Origin: Sandaracinus sp.
Lineage (GTDB): Bacteria > Myxococcota_A > Polyangia > Polyangiales > Houyiibacteriaceae
Direction of reading: 5' to 3'
Assembly: GCA_002699025.1 (NCBI GenBank)
Contig: PABA01000159.1
Coordinates: 1-64,000 of the forward strand
Length of the DNA stretch: 64,000 nucleotides
Part shown: positions 8,027 through 16,161 of the stretch, piece by piece
How the letters are laid out: each line of letters starts with the position of its first letter
How positions within the stretch are numbered: position 1 is the first letter of the stretch
Position numbers and translations under genes: made by a program
Notes under the pieces: generated by a model
Seen by the model: only the letters and a program-made list of their open reading frames with translations
Told to the model about the DNA's origin: nothing
Databases searched by the model: none

Positions 8027-8878
8027 TCAGGCCGCCGGATCGGCGCGGAAGTAGCGCGCGAGCGCCTCGTAGAGCGCCGGGTGCTTCCGCTTCAGCTGGC
8101 GGGGCCGTTCGAAGAAGGTCTCCACGGCCACCGCGAAGAGCTCGGCCTGGTTCGTCCCCGCGTAGTCATCGAGCTTGGAGCGCCCCCGTCGCACGCGCTG
8201 CAGCTCGTCCTTCACCAGGCTCTCCCACTCCCCCTGCGCGTCGACGGGCACGCCATCGGCGAAGCCATCCGCCAGGTCGAGCACGTGGGCCCACTCGTGG
8301 ATGGACACGTTGTGGCCGTCGGTCTCGGCCTTCCAGCCCCGCCGCAGGGAGCGCGCCGAGAAGATGATCGGCCCCTGCCGGTGCACCTGCCCCGCCGTCC
8401 GCGCGTGCGGCCCGAGGTCGTAGCCCTCGTCGAAGGCGTCCGGGTAGACGAGGATGCTCCGCCGCGCCGGCATCTCCCACCCCTCGAGCCCCTGGAGGAG
8501 CACCGCCGCGCCAGCGAGCGCCAGCACGCGGACCACGTCGTCGATCTCCGCCCCCTGCACCGCCTCGATCGGGTAGTCGGCGGCGAGGATCTGCATGTTG
8601 CGCTCGAAACGCGCCCGCCCCGCCTCGTCGAGGAGCCGGTAGAAGCGCACCCGCTCCTCGAGCACCCGCCGCCACCCCTCGGGGAAGGGCCCCGCGAGCG
8701 CCCGCCGCCGCCGGAGCGGCCGCTGCACCGCCACCGCCACCCAGATCGCCGCCACCAGGGCCCCGGCGATGACGGCCCAGGTGGCCCCCCGCGCCAGGCC
8801 GAGCGCGATCAGCCCGCCGGAGACGCCGCCCCCGACGACCAGGTGGAAGACCAGGCGCCGCCGATCGGCCGCCGTCAT
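8027..8878 (-). CDS. mtfA: MtfA-like zinc peptidase with N-terminal membrane hairpin
   Basis: 283 aa. Two transmembrane segments (about 10-30 and 32-50) precede a domain matching the MtfA (DgsA anti-repressor) family. The zinc site is HEWAH (His194, Glu195, His198), with a downstream Glu (246 or 253) in NQAELFAVAVETFFE as third ligand. MtfA in Escherichia coli is soluble, so the membrane anchor is a variation. The ATG at 8878 has a GGAGAGG Shine-Dalgarno 8 bases upstream. Physiological substrate unknown. Confidence 0.82.
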   Translation of the reverse strand: MTAADRRRLVFHLVVGGGVSGGLIALGLARGATWAVIAGALVAAIWVAVAVQRPLRRRRALAGPFPEGWRRVLEERVRFYRLLDEAGRARFERNMQILAADYPIEAVQGAEIDDVVRVLALAGAAVLLQGLEGWEMPARRSILVYPDAFDEGYDLGPHARTAGQVHRQGPIIFSARSLRRGWKAETDGHNVSIHEWAHVLDLADGFADGVPVDAQGEWESLVKDELQRVRRGRSKLDDYAGTNQAELFAVAVETFFERPRQLKRKHPALYEALARYFRADPAA

Positions 8879-8953
8879 CGGCGCCGCCTCTCCCCTCGAG
8901 CGCCGACCCCGCGTGTCATGCTCTCCCTCCGACCGCCACGAGCCTCTCGGGCC

Positions 8954-9520
8954 TCAGGCCTCCGGGTGGCAGTGGTGGCAGGTGTAGTTCTCGATGCCGA
9001 GGAGCGTGCCCATGGTCGGCGTGACCTCCGCCTCCATGAACTCCACCACGTCCGGGAAGATGCGGCGCATGTTGTCGTAGGCGGGCGTCCCGGCGGCCGG
9101 CACCCGGTACTGGTTCGACGCCGGCATCTCGTAGCCGACCTCCCGCATGTCGGGCCCGTGGCAGGTCGCGCAGCCGTAGTCGGCGGGCGCCCAGCGCTCC
9201 GCGTCGTGGTTCGCGAAGACCTCCTTCATGATCGGGAGGACCTTCCCGATCATGTACCACTCCTGCTCCTCGTGGCTCATCTCCGCCCAAGGCTGATCGG
9301 GACCGGAGATGCCGATGGACTCGATCGCGCCGTGGTGGGACTCGACCTCGGGCTCGGCGCCCTCGTCGTCGCCCCAGTCGTCCCAATCGTCCTCACCGCC
9401 GGCGCTCGTATCCCCGCCCGTGGCGGTCTCTCCCTCCCCTCCGCCACCGCACGAGGCGGTCGGCGCGACGAAGAGCAGCGCGAGCAGGCAGAGGGCGGGG
9501 CGGGAGGGCGTCGTCTCCAT
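8954..9520 (-). CDS. Cytochrome c-like lipoprotein with two CxxCH motifs
   Basis: 188 aa. A signal sequence ends in a TASC lipobox (Cys24), followed by an acidic Gly-rich linker. Two haem-binding motifs are present: CATCH at 117-121 and CHHCH at 181-185, the second only three residues from the end. The spacing resembles small photosynthetic or methylotrophic-type cytochromes with one CxxCH near the C-terminus. Start: the ATG at 9520, because TACTCT ends 6 bases upstream; an ATG five codons earlier (9535) overlaps that hexamer. Probably an electron carrier on the outer face of a membrane. Confidence 0.8.
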   Translation of the reverse strand: METTPSRPALCLLALLFVAPTASCGGGGEGETATGGDTSAGGEDDWDDWGDDEGAEPEVESHHGAIESIGISGPDQPWAEMSHEEQEWYMIGKVLPIMKEVFANHDAERWAPADYGCATCHGPDMREVGYEMPASNQYRVPAAGTPAYDNMRRIFPDVVEFMEAEVTPTMGTLLGIENYTCHHCHPEA

Positions 9521-9526
9521 GCGGAG

Positions 9527-9532
9527 AGAGTA
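9527..9532 (-). promoter_or_regulatory. -10-like TACTCT, leaderless promoter
   Basis: TACTCT, 6 bases, ATG at 9520 of the cytochrome lipoprotein. Confidence 0.6.
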
Positions 9533-9611
9533 CACCGAGGGGCCCGATCCGGGTCAGGCCCGCCCCCGACGGCGGACGCGCGGAGCCGCTCCTGCGCGCG
9601 CCGGCAAAGAC

Positions 9612-9642
9612 TTGCAATTTCCGGCGCATCGTCCCATATCAC
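9612..9642 (+). promoter_or_regulatory. Candidate housekeeping promoter of ferredoxin gene
   Basis: TTGCAA (9612-9617) and TATCAC (9637-9642) stand 19 bases apart in a locally AT-richer patch about 100 bases upstream of the ferredoxin ATG. Spacing is slightly long, so this is tentative. Confidence 0.35.
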
Positions 9643-9741
9643 GCCCGGCGCCGACGGTCGGCGTCTCCATCCGTTTTCGGCGCCCCACGCCGCGCATCGC
9701 TCGCGGCCCGGCGCCCGCCCCAGCGAGCCACGAGGAGCCCC

Positions 9742-10095
9742 ATGACCTGGGTCATCACCCGTCTCTGCCGCGATTGCGTCGATCAGGCCTGCGTCGACGT
9801 CTGCCCCGTCGAGTGCATCTACGAGTACAAGGGGTCGGACGCGGACAGCTTCCCCAACCAGCTCTACATCGACCCCGAGGAGTGCATCGACTGCGGCGCT
9901 TGCGAGCCGGAGTGCCCCTGGGAGGCGATCTACGAGGACGTGAGCGTGCCGGGGGTCTTCGAGGAAGACACCAAGCTGAACGCGAAGATCGTCGACGCGA
10001 AGGACGACTTCGAGGTGCCGACGCACACCGAGAAGGACCAGCCGACGCCCGAGCAGGTCGCCGAGAACAAGAAGAAGTGGGGGCTGGACGCCTGA
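9742..10095 (+). CDS. fdxA: 7Fe-8S ferredoxin
   Basis: 117 aa, cytosolic electron carrier. The first cluster motif is C-x2-C-x4-C-x3-CP (3Fe-4S type region within residues 9-25), the second is the canonical 4Fe-4[13 protein letters not shown], with the acidic C-terminal extension usual for FdxA. The ATG has a GAGGAG Shine-Dalgarno 4 bases upstream, unlike the leaderless genes around it. A strong terminator hairpin follows immediately. Confidence 0.92.
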   Translation: MTWVITRLCRDCVDQACVDVCPVECIYEYKGSDADSFPNQLYIDPEECIDCGACEPECPWEAIYEDVSVPGVFEEDTKLNAKIVDAKDDFEVPTHTEKDQPTPEQVAENKKKWGLDA

Positions 10096-10120
10096 CCTCG
10101 GTCGGGACGATCCCCCTTCG

Positions 10121-10147
10121 GGCCGCGGCACCTGCCGCGGCCTTTTT
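10121..10147 (+). terminator. Rho-independent terminator after ferredoxin gene
   Basis: A 10-bp perfect G+C stem (10121-10130 with 10133-10142) and 2-base loop are followed by five T. The run of T in such G+C-rich DNA makes this the clearest terminator in the window. Confidence 0.85.
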
Positions 10148-10150
10148 CGT

Positions 10151-10183
10151 GGGGCGCGCCGCGGCTTTCCCGTGGCGCGCCCC
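10151..10183. repeat. Second perfect inverted repeat behind the terminator
   Basis: GGGGCGCGCC at 10151-10160 is exactly mirrored at 10174-10183, loop 13 bases, only 24 bases before the DoxX start. No T-run follows. It may be a backup hairpin or a control site for the DoxX gene. Confidence 0.6.
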
Positions 10184-10206
10184 GCCCATCGCCCCATGAG
10201 GGAGCC

Positions 10207-10617
10207 ATGAAGGAAGCGACCCGAGACCTGCTCCGCGACGTCGGCCTGCTGATCCTGCGCGTCGGCGCGGGCGGGCTGATGCTGGTGCACGGCGTGCCGA
10301 AGCTCGAGCGGCTGCTGGACGGAGGTGGCTTCGCCGATCCGATCGGCATCGGACCCACGCCGAGCCTCGCGCTCGCGGTCTTCGCCGAGGTGGGGTGCTC
10401 CATCGCCCTCGCGCTGGGTCTGCTCACCCGCCTCGCGACGCTGCCGCTGATCACGACCATGCTGGTCGCGGTGCTCGTCGTGCACGCCGACGACCCCTGG
10501 TCGAAGAAGGAGCTCGGGCTCCTCTACCTGGTGCCCTACCTCACCTTGCTCCTCGCCGGCCCGGGGCGTTTCGCCGTGGACGCGAAGCTGAAGGGACGCC
10601 TGGGCGCGCTCCGCTGA
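10207..10617 (+). CDS. DoxX family membrane protein
   Basis: 136 aa with four hydrophobic segments and the DoxX hallmarks (LRVGAGGLMLVHGVPKL at the start, GLLTRLATLPL, then LYLVPYLTLLLAGPGRFAVD). The family is linked to redox and sulfur metabolism or quinone oxidation but is poorly defined. A GGGAG Shine-Dalgarno sits just upstream. It follows the ferredoxin after a terminator, so is probably a separate unit. The TetR gene is convergent, with 148 bp between the stops. Confidence 0.85.
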   Translation: MKEATRDLLRDVGLLILRVGAGGLMLVHGVPKLERLLDGGGFADPIGIGPTPSLALAVFAEVGCSIALALGLLTRLATLPLITTMLVAVLVVHADDPWSKKELGLLYLVPYLTLLLAGPGRFAVDAKLKGRLGALR

Positions 10618-10765
10618 CGACCGGCCGGCCGCTCACTCTGGCGACACTCCGGTACCCGGACGTGGGCGTGCGCCGACGCGGCCGCGCGAGCGCGCGGATC
10701 CGGCGATGGGCGCGTCGCTCGTCCGGCCCGGAAGCGAAGACGGCTCCCGGGCCGACGAGCCAGGC

Positions 10766-11575
10766 TCAGGCCTCGGCGGCGACCGGGTCGAGCAGGGTCT
10801 CGCGGGAGAGCTTCTCGAGCACCCCCGCCGCGCGGCGCTGCAGCTCGCCGATGCGGCTGCCGTCCGCGCCCCAGCCGACGAGCAGCCCGCGCACGACGTC
10901 GGCGGTCATCGCCTGACCGGCGAGCTCGGCGTCGAAGCGGCGGAGCTTGTCGAGCTGCATCACGCCCTGCACCGAGCCCCAGAGCACGACGACCCGACGG
11001 AAGGCGTCGCCCTCCTCCAGCGCGCCGACCTTCGACGCGGCCTGGACCTGCTCGGCGACGTGCCCGAGCAGCTTCCGGAGGGGCGGGAGGATGCCCATGT
11101 CCACGACCTCGTGCGCGAGGAGCTCGCGCGGGTCGCCGAGCGAGAGCCCGAGGAGCTTGAAGTGCGTGGGCTGCCGCTCGATGAGCGACTCGTACACGCC
11201 GATCGCGCAGAGCACCCGGAGGAGCACCGCGTCGGCCTCGCCGAGGTCGCCCTCGCGCGCGATGAGCGCGTCGGCCTCGGCCGCGGCCGTGCGGAAGTCG
11301 ACCCCGATCTGGTCGACGACACGGAGCTGGAGCGCCGCGAGGATGGCGTCCTTGCCCTTGAAGTACCGATAGAGGGCGCCGACCGCGTAGTTCAGATCGC
11401 CGGCGAGCCGAGCGATCGTGAACGCCTCGTAGCCCTGCTCGGCCATCAGCCGCATGGCGGCGTCGAGGATGCGTTCGATGGTCTCCTGGCGCCGACGCTC
11501 ACGACGCGTCGGCTCCTTCGGGGAGTCGTTGGGGGAGGTGGGGGAGGAGCTGGTCATGAGCTGAGACACGTTCAC
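10766..11575 (-). CDS. TetR-family transcriptional regulator
   Basis: 263-269 aa depending on start (GTG 11575 or ATG 11557). The N-terminal helix-turn-helix is typical (ILDAAMRLMAEQGYEAFTIARLAG, then YAVGALYRYFKGKDAILAAL). It is followed by a helical ligand-binding domain of unknown specificity and a longer than usual C-terminus. The 464-bp gap upstream is AT-richer and holds paired inverted repeats that may be its operators. A role in controlling its own gene is likely; targets among neighbours are not provable. Confidence 0.88.
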   Translation of the reverse strand: MNVSQLMTSSSPTSPNDSPKEPTRRERRRQETIERILDAAMRLMAEQGYEAFTIARLAGDLNYAVGALYRYFKGKDAILAALQLRVVDQIGVDFRTAAAEADALIAREGDLGEADAVLLRVLCAIGVYESLIERQPTHFKLLGLSLGDPRELLAHEVVDMGILPPLRKLLGHVAEQVQAASKVGALEEGDAFRRVVVLWGSVQGVMQLDKLRRFDAELAGQAMTADVVRGLLVGWGADGSRIGELQRRAAGVLEKLSRETLLDPVAAEA

Positions 11576-12039
11576 GGCGTACCGGATTGAATCCCCGAGT
11601 CAAGCTCGAAGCATTGCACGCGTGGCGCGAAAACGCCGTCTTTTCAGGGCAATATTCTACATCAAACGGAATCCAGTGAAACCCGTCCCCGTTCGCGGAG
11701 GGGGTGCTCACACGAAGGAGCGTCACGCGAAAACGTCGGAGAACATGCGTGTTTTCAGCGCGAGCAAGTAGTGAGAAGTCGTACTTTTAGCAAGATGCGA
11801 CTCCCCCAGGTGGGACACTTGCTCACATGCCCGTCGCAGACGAGAAGAGTGCGCGCGCCGTGCGTCATCTCACAGCCGAGGGACCTCTCGGGGATCGCGG
11901 CGAGCCCTCCCGACGCGGATGTCCGTCGGAGCTGCTACTTCGGAGACCTGCTCCGCGGATCGGAGTGGGGCACGCTTCGGAGTGCGCGAGGTCGTCCGAG
12001 GGCCTCGCTCCGGGCGCGCCCGCGGCTGGGAATCGACGC
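11576..12039. promoter_or_regulatory. AT-richer regulatory gap with two dyads and a nested inverted repeat
   Basis: No gene seen. Two dyads share the half-site GCnC(T)GAAAA: one at about 11623-11650 with 5 bases between CGCGAAAACG and TTTTCAG, one at about 11725-11762 with 16 bases between them, i.e. one helical turn more. Further on, GAGCAAGT (11762-11769) pairs with ACTTGCTC (11817-11824), with AGTCG/CGACT (11777-11781/11798-11802) nested inside. The T- and A-runs contrast sharply with the surrounding DNA. Likely the control region of the TetR gene. Confidence 0.6.
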
Positions 12040-13416
12040 ATGAGCCAACGCACCGGCACCGCCAACCTCCCCCTCCACGGCGGCCGCGTCCCCGAGTGGT
12101 TGCGCCAGCGCATGGCCCGGCTCGGACGCGTGATCGTCGAGGCCATCGCGCTCCGCTACGGTCGCGACGCCGTGCTCGAGCGCCTGGCCCACCCCTTCTG
12201 GTTCCAGGCCTTCGGCGCCGTCATGGGGATGGACTGGCACTCGTCGGGCATCACGACCTCGGTGGTCGGGGCGCTGAAGCGCGGCCTCGGCCCGGTCGAG
12301 GCGGAGCTCGGCCTACGCGTCTGCGGTGGTCGCGGCCGGCACTCCCGCGCCACCCCGCGCGAGCTCCGCGCGGTCGGGGAGCGCACGGGGCTCGACGGCG
12401 ACGCGCTCGCCCGCACGAGCCGCCTGGTCGCGAAGGTCGACTCGGCGTGCTTGCAGGACGGCTACCAGCTCTACCTGCACGCCTTCGTGGTGGCCGACGA
12501 CGGTCGCTGGGTGGTCGTGCAGCAGGGGCTCTGTGACCGGCGTCGCGAGGCGCGGCGCTACCACTGGCGCTCCGAGGGGCTGCGGGACTTCGTGGACGCC
12601 CCGCACGCCGCCATCGACGGTCGCGAGCGGGGCCGCATCGTGAACCTCACGGACCGGCGCGCGGCGCCCTCGCGCGAGGCCCAGCTCCGGCTCGTCACCC
12701 ACCCCGACGACGCCTTCGCGACCTATCGGCGGACGCTGCGGCCGCACGGCCCGGCCCAGGCGACGCTCCCTCACCTCCAGCTCCCCGCCCATCACGACGT
12801 CCGCCCGAGCGACGTGCACATGCGCCGGATCCACGCGGCCTTCCGCGCCGCCGCCGAGCGCGCCGAGGACTTCCCCGAGCTCCTGCTCACGCCCGGCCTC
12901 GGCGCGCGCACGCTCCGCGCCCTGGCCCTCGTCGCCGAAGTGGTGCATGGGGCTCCCCACCGCTTCTCCGACCCGGCGCGCTTCTCGCTCGCGCACGGCG
13001 GCAAGGACGGGCACCCCTTCCCCGTCCCGCTGAAGGTCTACGACGAGACGCTCCACATCCTGAAGGGCGCCGTGCACCGCGCGAAGCTGGGCGAGGCCGA
13101 TCGGCTCGCCGCCCTCGAGCGCCTCGACCGGGAGAGCCGCCGCCTCGAAGCCATCGTCGAGGGGGGCGAGAGCCTCGAGGCGCTCCTCGCGCGCGAGCGG
13201 CGGGAGAGCCATCGCTGGGGCGGCCGCTCGGTCTTCGGCCCCGCCGCGCCCCCCCGCGCCACGGCAGATGCGGGACAGGCGGGAGATGGACGGGCGGGAG
13301 GGGCGAAGAAGCCCACCGCGAAGCGGCGCCCCGGCGGCAAGACGCCGAGCGCCACGACCGAAGCGAGCGCCGATCAGCTCGCCCTCCCCCACACCCGCCG
13401 CCGTACGGCCCGATAG
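12040..13416 (+). CDS. DUF763 family protein
   Basis: 458 aa. The N-terminal two thirds match the conserved DUF763 family (start MSQRTGTANLPLHGGRVPEW; DWHSSGITTSVVGALK; the YQLYLHAFVV and WVVVQQG strands; PSDVHMRR). The last 80 residues are Ala/Arg/Lys-rich and probably disordered. The family is conserved in archaea and scattered bacteria, without an established function. The start follows the family N-terminus; no Shine-Dalgarno or -10 hexamer is evident. It does not overlap its neighbours. Confidence 0.85.
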   Translation: MSQRTGTANLPLHGGRVPEWLRQRMARLGRVIVEAIALRYGRDAVLERLAHPFWFQAFGAVMGMDWHSSGITTSVVGALKRGLGPVEAELGLRVCGGRGRHSRATPRELRAVGERTGLDGDALARTSRLVAKVDSACLQDGYQLYLHAFVVADDGRWVVVQQGLCDRRREARRYHWRSEGLRDFVDAPHAAIDGRERGRIVNLTDRRAAPSREAQLRLVTHPDDAFATYRRTLRPHGPAQATLPHLQLPAHHDVRPSDVHMRRIHAAFRAAAERAEDFPELLLTPGLGARTLRALALVAEVVHGAPHRFSDPARFSLAHGGKDGHPFPVPLKVYDETLHILKGAVHRAKLGEADRLAALERLDRESRRLEAIVEGGESLEALLARERRESHRWGGRSVFGPAAPPRATADAGQAGDGRAGGAKKPTAKRRPGGKTPSATTEASADQLALPHTRRRTAR

Positions 13417-13512
13417 AGCGCGGGAACGGGACGAACCCGCCCCGGGCTCGACGGCGCTCCTCGCACCGCTTCCCCAGCGCGGGCGCCGGAGACCACGCGC
13501 CCGGCCGACTGC

Positions 13513-13518
13513 TACGGT
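13513..13518 (+). promoter_or_regulatory. -10-like TACGGT, leaderless promoter of def
   Basis: TACGGT, 7 bases, ATG at 13526. Confidence 0.6.
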
Positions 13519-13525
13519 GCAGCCC

Positions 13526-14110
13526 ATGAGCACCGAGGCGCCGCTGCCCATCGCCCAGATCGGCGAGCCCATCCTCCGCGAGGTCGCCCGCGAGGTGACC
13601 CCCGAGGAGCTGGCCACGCCGGAGACGCAGGCCTTCATCGACCGGCTCGTCGGGACCATGCGCCACGCCCGGGGCGCCGGGCTCGCGGCCACCCAGGTCT
13701 TCGACGGCCGCCGCATCTGCGCCATCGAGGTCGGCGAGAACCCGCGCTACCCCTACAAGCCGCGCATCCCGCTGACCGTCCTCGTGAACCCGAAGCTCAC
13801 CCCGCTGAGCGACGAGACCTTCATGAACTACGAGGGCTGCCTGAGCGTGCCCGACCTGCGCGGCCTCGTCCCCCGTCATGTCGGTGTCCGCGTGCAGGCC
13901 CTCGACCGCCACGGCGCCCCCATCGACCGCGAGGTCTGGGGTCTCAGCGCCGGCACCTTCCAGCACGAGACCGACCACCTCCTCGGCACGCTCTTCGTCG
14001 ACCGGGTCCAGGACCCGAAGACCCTCTGCACCTGGGCCACCTTCGAAGCGCACCACAAAGCGGCCTTCGTCGAGCGGGTCGAGGCCCTCGTCGCCCGCTT
14101 CGGCGCCTGA
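13526..14110 (+). CDS. def: Peptide deformylase
   Basis: 194 aa. Removes the formyl group from nascent proteins. All three motifs are present: GAGLAATQ (50-57), EGCLS with metal ligand Cys105, and QHETDH with His147 and His151 and the catalytic Glu. Slightly longer at the C-terminus than type 1 enzymes. The usual fmt neighbour is absent. Leaderless-type promoter. Confidence 0.95.
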   Translation: MSTEAPLPIAQIGEPILREVAREVTPEELATPETQAFIDRLVGTMRHARGAGLAATQVFDGRRICAIEVGENPRYPYKPRIPLTVLVNPKLTPLSDETFMNYEGCLSVPDLRGLVPRHVGVRVQALDRHGAPIDREVWGLSAGTFQHETDHLLGTLFVDRVQDPKTLCTWATFEAHHKAAFVERVEALVARFGA

Positions 14111-14177
14111 CCCCGACCCCGCGACGCCGCGGCCACGCGGCGCCACGGGCCGCACGGGCCCGCTGGTAGGCCCAGTG

Positions 14178-14209
14178 AAAACGCCCCCGCCGGAGAACCG
14201 GCGGGGGCG
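14178..14209 (-). terminator. Terminator of the desaturase gene
   Basis: Read on the minus strand, a 12-bp perfect G+C stem (14198-14209 with 14182-14193) and 4-base loop are followed by TTTT (14181-14178). It lies 25 bp past the desaturase stop. Confidence 0.8.
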
Positions 14210-14234
14210 CAGAAGAGCGACGGTCGAGCGCGCG

Positions 14235-15170
14235 TCAGGCGGCGGGGTCGAGCGCCGGCTGCGCGGGCGGCTCGGTCCCCTTCACGGTGGCGGGGGTGCG
14301 GCCGGCCTTCCGGTCCGTGTCCGCCGCGCGCCCCTCCGCGAGGATCTTCTCCGGCACGGGGCGCAGGTCCCAGACGAGGCCGAGGGCGCTCAGCACCTTC
14401 AGCACGTAGAACGTGATGTCGAACTCCCACCAGTAGAAGCCCTGGCGCGTGGACGCCTGGAAGCGGTGGTGGTTGTTGTGCCAGCCCTCGCCGAGCGTGA
14501 CGATCGCGAGCAGCCAGTTGTTCCGGCTGTCGTCCGTCGTCTCGAAGCGGCGCTTGCCGAAGACGTGCGAGAGCGAGTTGATCGTGAAGGTGCCGTGCCA
14601 GACGAGCACCGAGCTCAGGAAGAAGCCGATGAAGAGGCCCGGCGCGCCCATGGTCACGAAGCAGATCACGCCGAGCACGATGGGCGGCACGAGGTGGTGC
14701 TCGTTCAGCCAGACCAGCTCCGGGTAGCGCGAGAGGTCCTTCACCCGGTCGTACTCGGTCTCGTCGGCGCCCTTCACGAAGAGCCAGCCCATGTGGCTGA
14801 ACCAGAAGCCGTCCCGCACGGGCGAGTGCATGTCGCCCTCGAGGTCCGAGTACTTGTGGTGGCGCCGGTGGTGCGACGCCCACCAGAGCACGCCCTTCTG
14901 GATGCTCGTCTGCGCGAGGAAGGCGAGGATGAACTGGAAGACGCGACCGGTCTTGAAGGTGCGGTGCGAGAAGTAGCGGTGGTAGCCCGCGGTCACGGCC
15001 CAGAGGCGTACGACGTAGGAGACGATGCACGTGACGACCGCGGCGGTCGTCCACTCGACGAAGAAGGCTCCGCCGATGCCGAGGATGTGAATGACGACGA
15101 AGGGGATGGCGCCGAGCAGCGTGTACTCGCGCTTCTCCATCCACTCGGGGACGCGGTTGGGGTCGCTCAT
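14235..15170 (-). CDS. Acyl-CoA (stearoyl-CoA-type) fatty acid desaturase
   Basis: 311 aa membrane di-iron enzyme introducing a double bond into fatty acyl-CoA. The three histidine boxes are visible: HRYFSH, HRRHH and HNNHH, between hydrophobic segments. The last 30 residues are a Pro/Ala-rich tail. The ATG at 15170 has TACGTT ending 7 bases upstream, and a perfect palindrome lies at 15286-15304 as a possible operator. Its own terminator follows. Likely sets membrane fluidity. Confidence 0.92.
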   Translation of the reverse strand: MSDPNRVPEWMEKREYTLLGAIPFVVIHILGIGGAFFVEWTTAAVVTCIVSYVVRLWAVTAGYHRYFSHRTFKTGRVFQFILAFLAQTSIQKGVLWWASHHRRHHKYSDLEGDMHSPVRDGFWFSHMGWLFVKGADETEYDRVKDLSRYPELVWLNEHHLVPPIVLGVICFVTMGAPGLFIGFFLSSVLVWHGTFTINSLSHVFGKRRFETTDDSRNNWLLAIVTLGEGWHNNHHRFQASTRQGFYWWEFDITFYVLKVLSALGLVWDLRPVPEKILAEGRAADTDRKAGRTPATVKGTEPPAQPALDPAA

Positions 15171-15177
15171 GGGTACG

Positions 15178-15183
15178 AACGTA
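15178..15183 (-). promoter_or_regulatory. -10-like TACGTT, leaderless promoter of desaturase
   Basis: TACGTT, 7 bases, ATG at 15170. Confidence 0.6.
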
Positions 15184-15285
15184 CGCGGGCGAGCGCGCGC
15201 TCACCGTCACCGTTCCGTCCCGCTCCGTAATTGTTCTGTCATCGCCGCGTCATCCAGCGGCGAATCGCCCCTTTCCCCCGTGAAA

Positions 15286-15304
15286 ACGTGACGTTCCGTC
15301 ACGT
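15286..15304. promoter_or_regulatory. Palindrome ACGTGACG-N3-CGTCACGT
   Basis: A 19-bp perfect palindrome about 105 bp upstream of the desaturase -10. Eight-base arms with a 3-base centre are typical of dimeric repressor sites. It lies 126 bp past the response-regulator stop and has no T-run, so a terminator is less likely. Confidence 0.5.
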
Positions 15305-15429
15305 CACCCGACCCTCCGGCACGCCTGGGGACCGCCCGCCGCGCCCCTCACCGAGGGCGCTCCGGCGACCCCGCGCGGGTGCGACCTGTGCGACCCGTGA
15401 CGACCGGCGCGACGCGAGGCCGAGCCCGC

Positions 15430-16161
15430 TCAGGAGGCCGTCGCGGTCGCGTCCGGATCCGGCACGAACTTGTAGCCGGCCCCGCGCACGCTCAGGAAGT
15501 GCTGCGGCTGCGAGGGGTTCTCCTCGAAGTGGCGCCGGAGCCGGGCGATGAAGTTGTCCACCGTGCGCGTGTAGCTGTAGTTGCGCAGCTTCCAGACCTT
15601 CTCCATCAGCTCGTCGCGCGAGAGCACGCGGTGCGGGTGCTCCCCGAAGTAGCGCAGCAGGTCGAGCTCGAGCTGCGTCAGCTTCTGGGGCTCCCCCGAC
15701 ACGAGCACCTCGTGCGTGTCGAAGTCGATCTTCGCGCGCCCGAACTCGAGGGTGCGCGGCGGCTCCTCGTTCTCGCGGCTCCCCTGCTCCCACTCGCGCC
15801 GCCGAAGCACCGAGCGCACCCGGGCGAGCAGCTCCTCGAGCGAGAAGGGCTTGACCAGATAGTCGTCCGCCCCGACCTCGAGCCCGCGCACCCGGTCCTC
15901 GGCGCTCGAGCGCGCCGTCAGCATGATCACGGGCACGAAGTTCCCGGCGTCCCGGAGCCGCTTGCACAGCTCGAAGCCGTCGAAGTCGGGGAGCATGATG
16001 TCGAGCACGATCGCGTCGTAGCCCGCCGGGCCGAGCAGCTGCTCCCCGGCCTCCCGCGCCGTCGTCGCCACGTCGACCTCGTAGCCCTCGAGCTCCAGGT
16101 TCAGCTTGAGCCCGGCCGCGAGGTGCTCCTCGTCCTCCACCACCAGAAGGCGTCCGCTCAT
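15430..16161 (-). CDS. OmpR/PhoB-type response regulator
   Basis: 243 aa. Receiver domain with acidic pocket, phospho-acceptor Asp54 (IVLDIMLPD), and the conserved Thr and Lys (MLTAR, VKPFS). A winged-helix DNA-binding domain follows (about 140-235; VLSRDELMEKVW, RTVDNFIARLRRHFEENP, VRGAGYKF). Its ATG overlaps the stop of the kinase gene (ATGA). Target genes unknown. Confidence 0.93.
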   Translation of the reverse strand: MSGRLLVVEDEEHLAAGLKLNLELEGYEVDVATTAREAGEQLLGPAGYDAIVLDIMLPDFDGFELCKRLRDAGNFVPVIMLTARSSAEDRVRGLEVGADDYLVKPFSLEELLARVRSVLRRREWEQGSRENEEPPRTLEFGRAKIDFDTHEVLVSGEPQKLTQLELDLLRYFGEHPHRVLSRDELMEKVWKLRNYSYTRTVDNFIARLRRHFEENPSQPQHFLSVRGAGYKFVPDPDATATAS

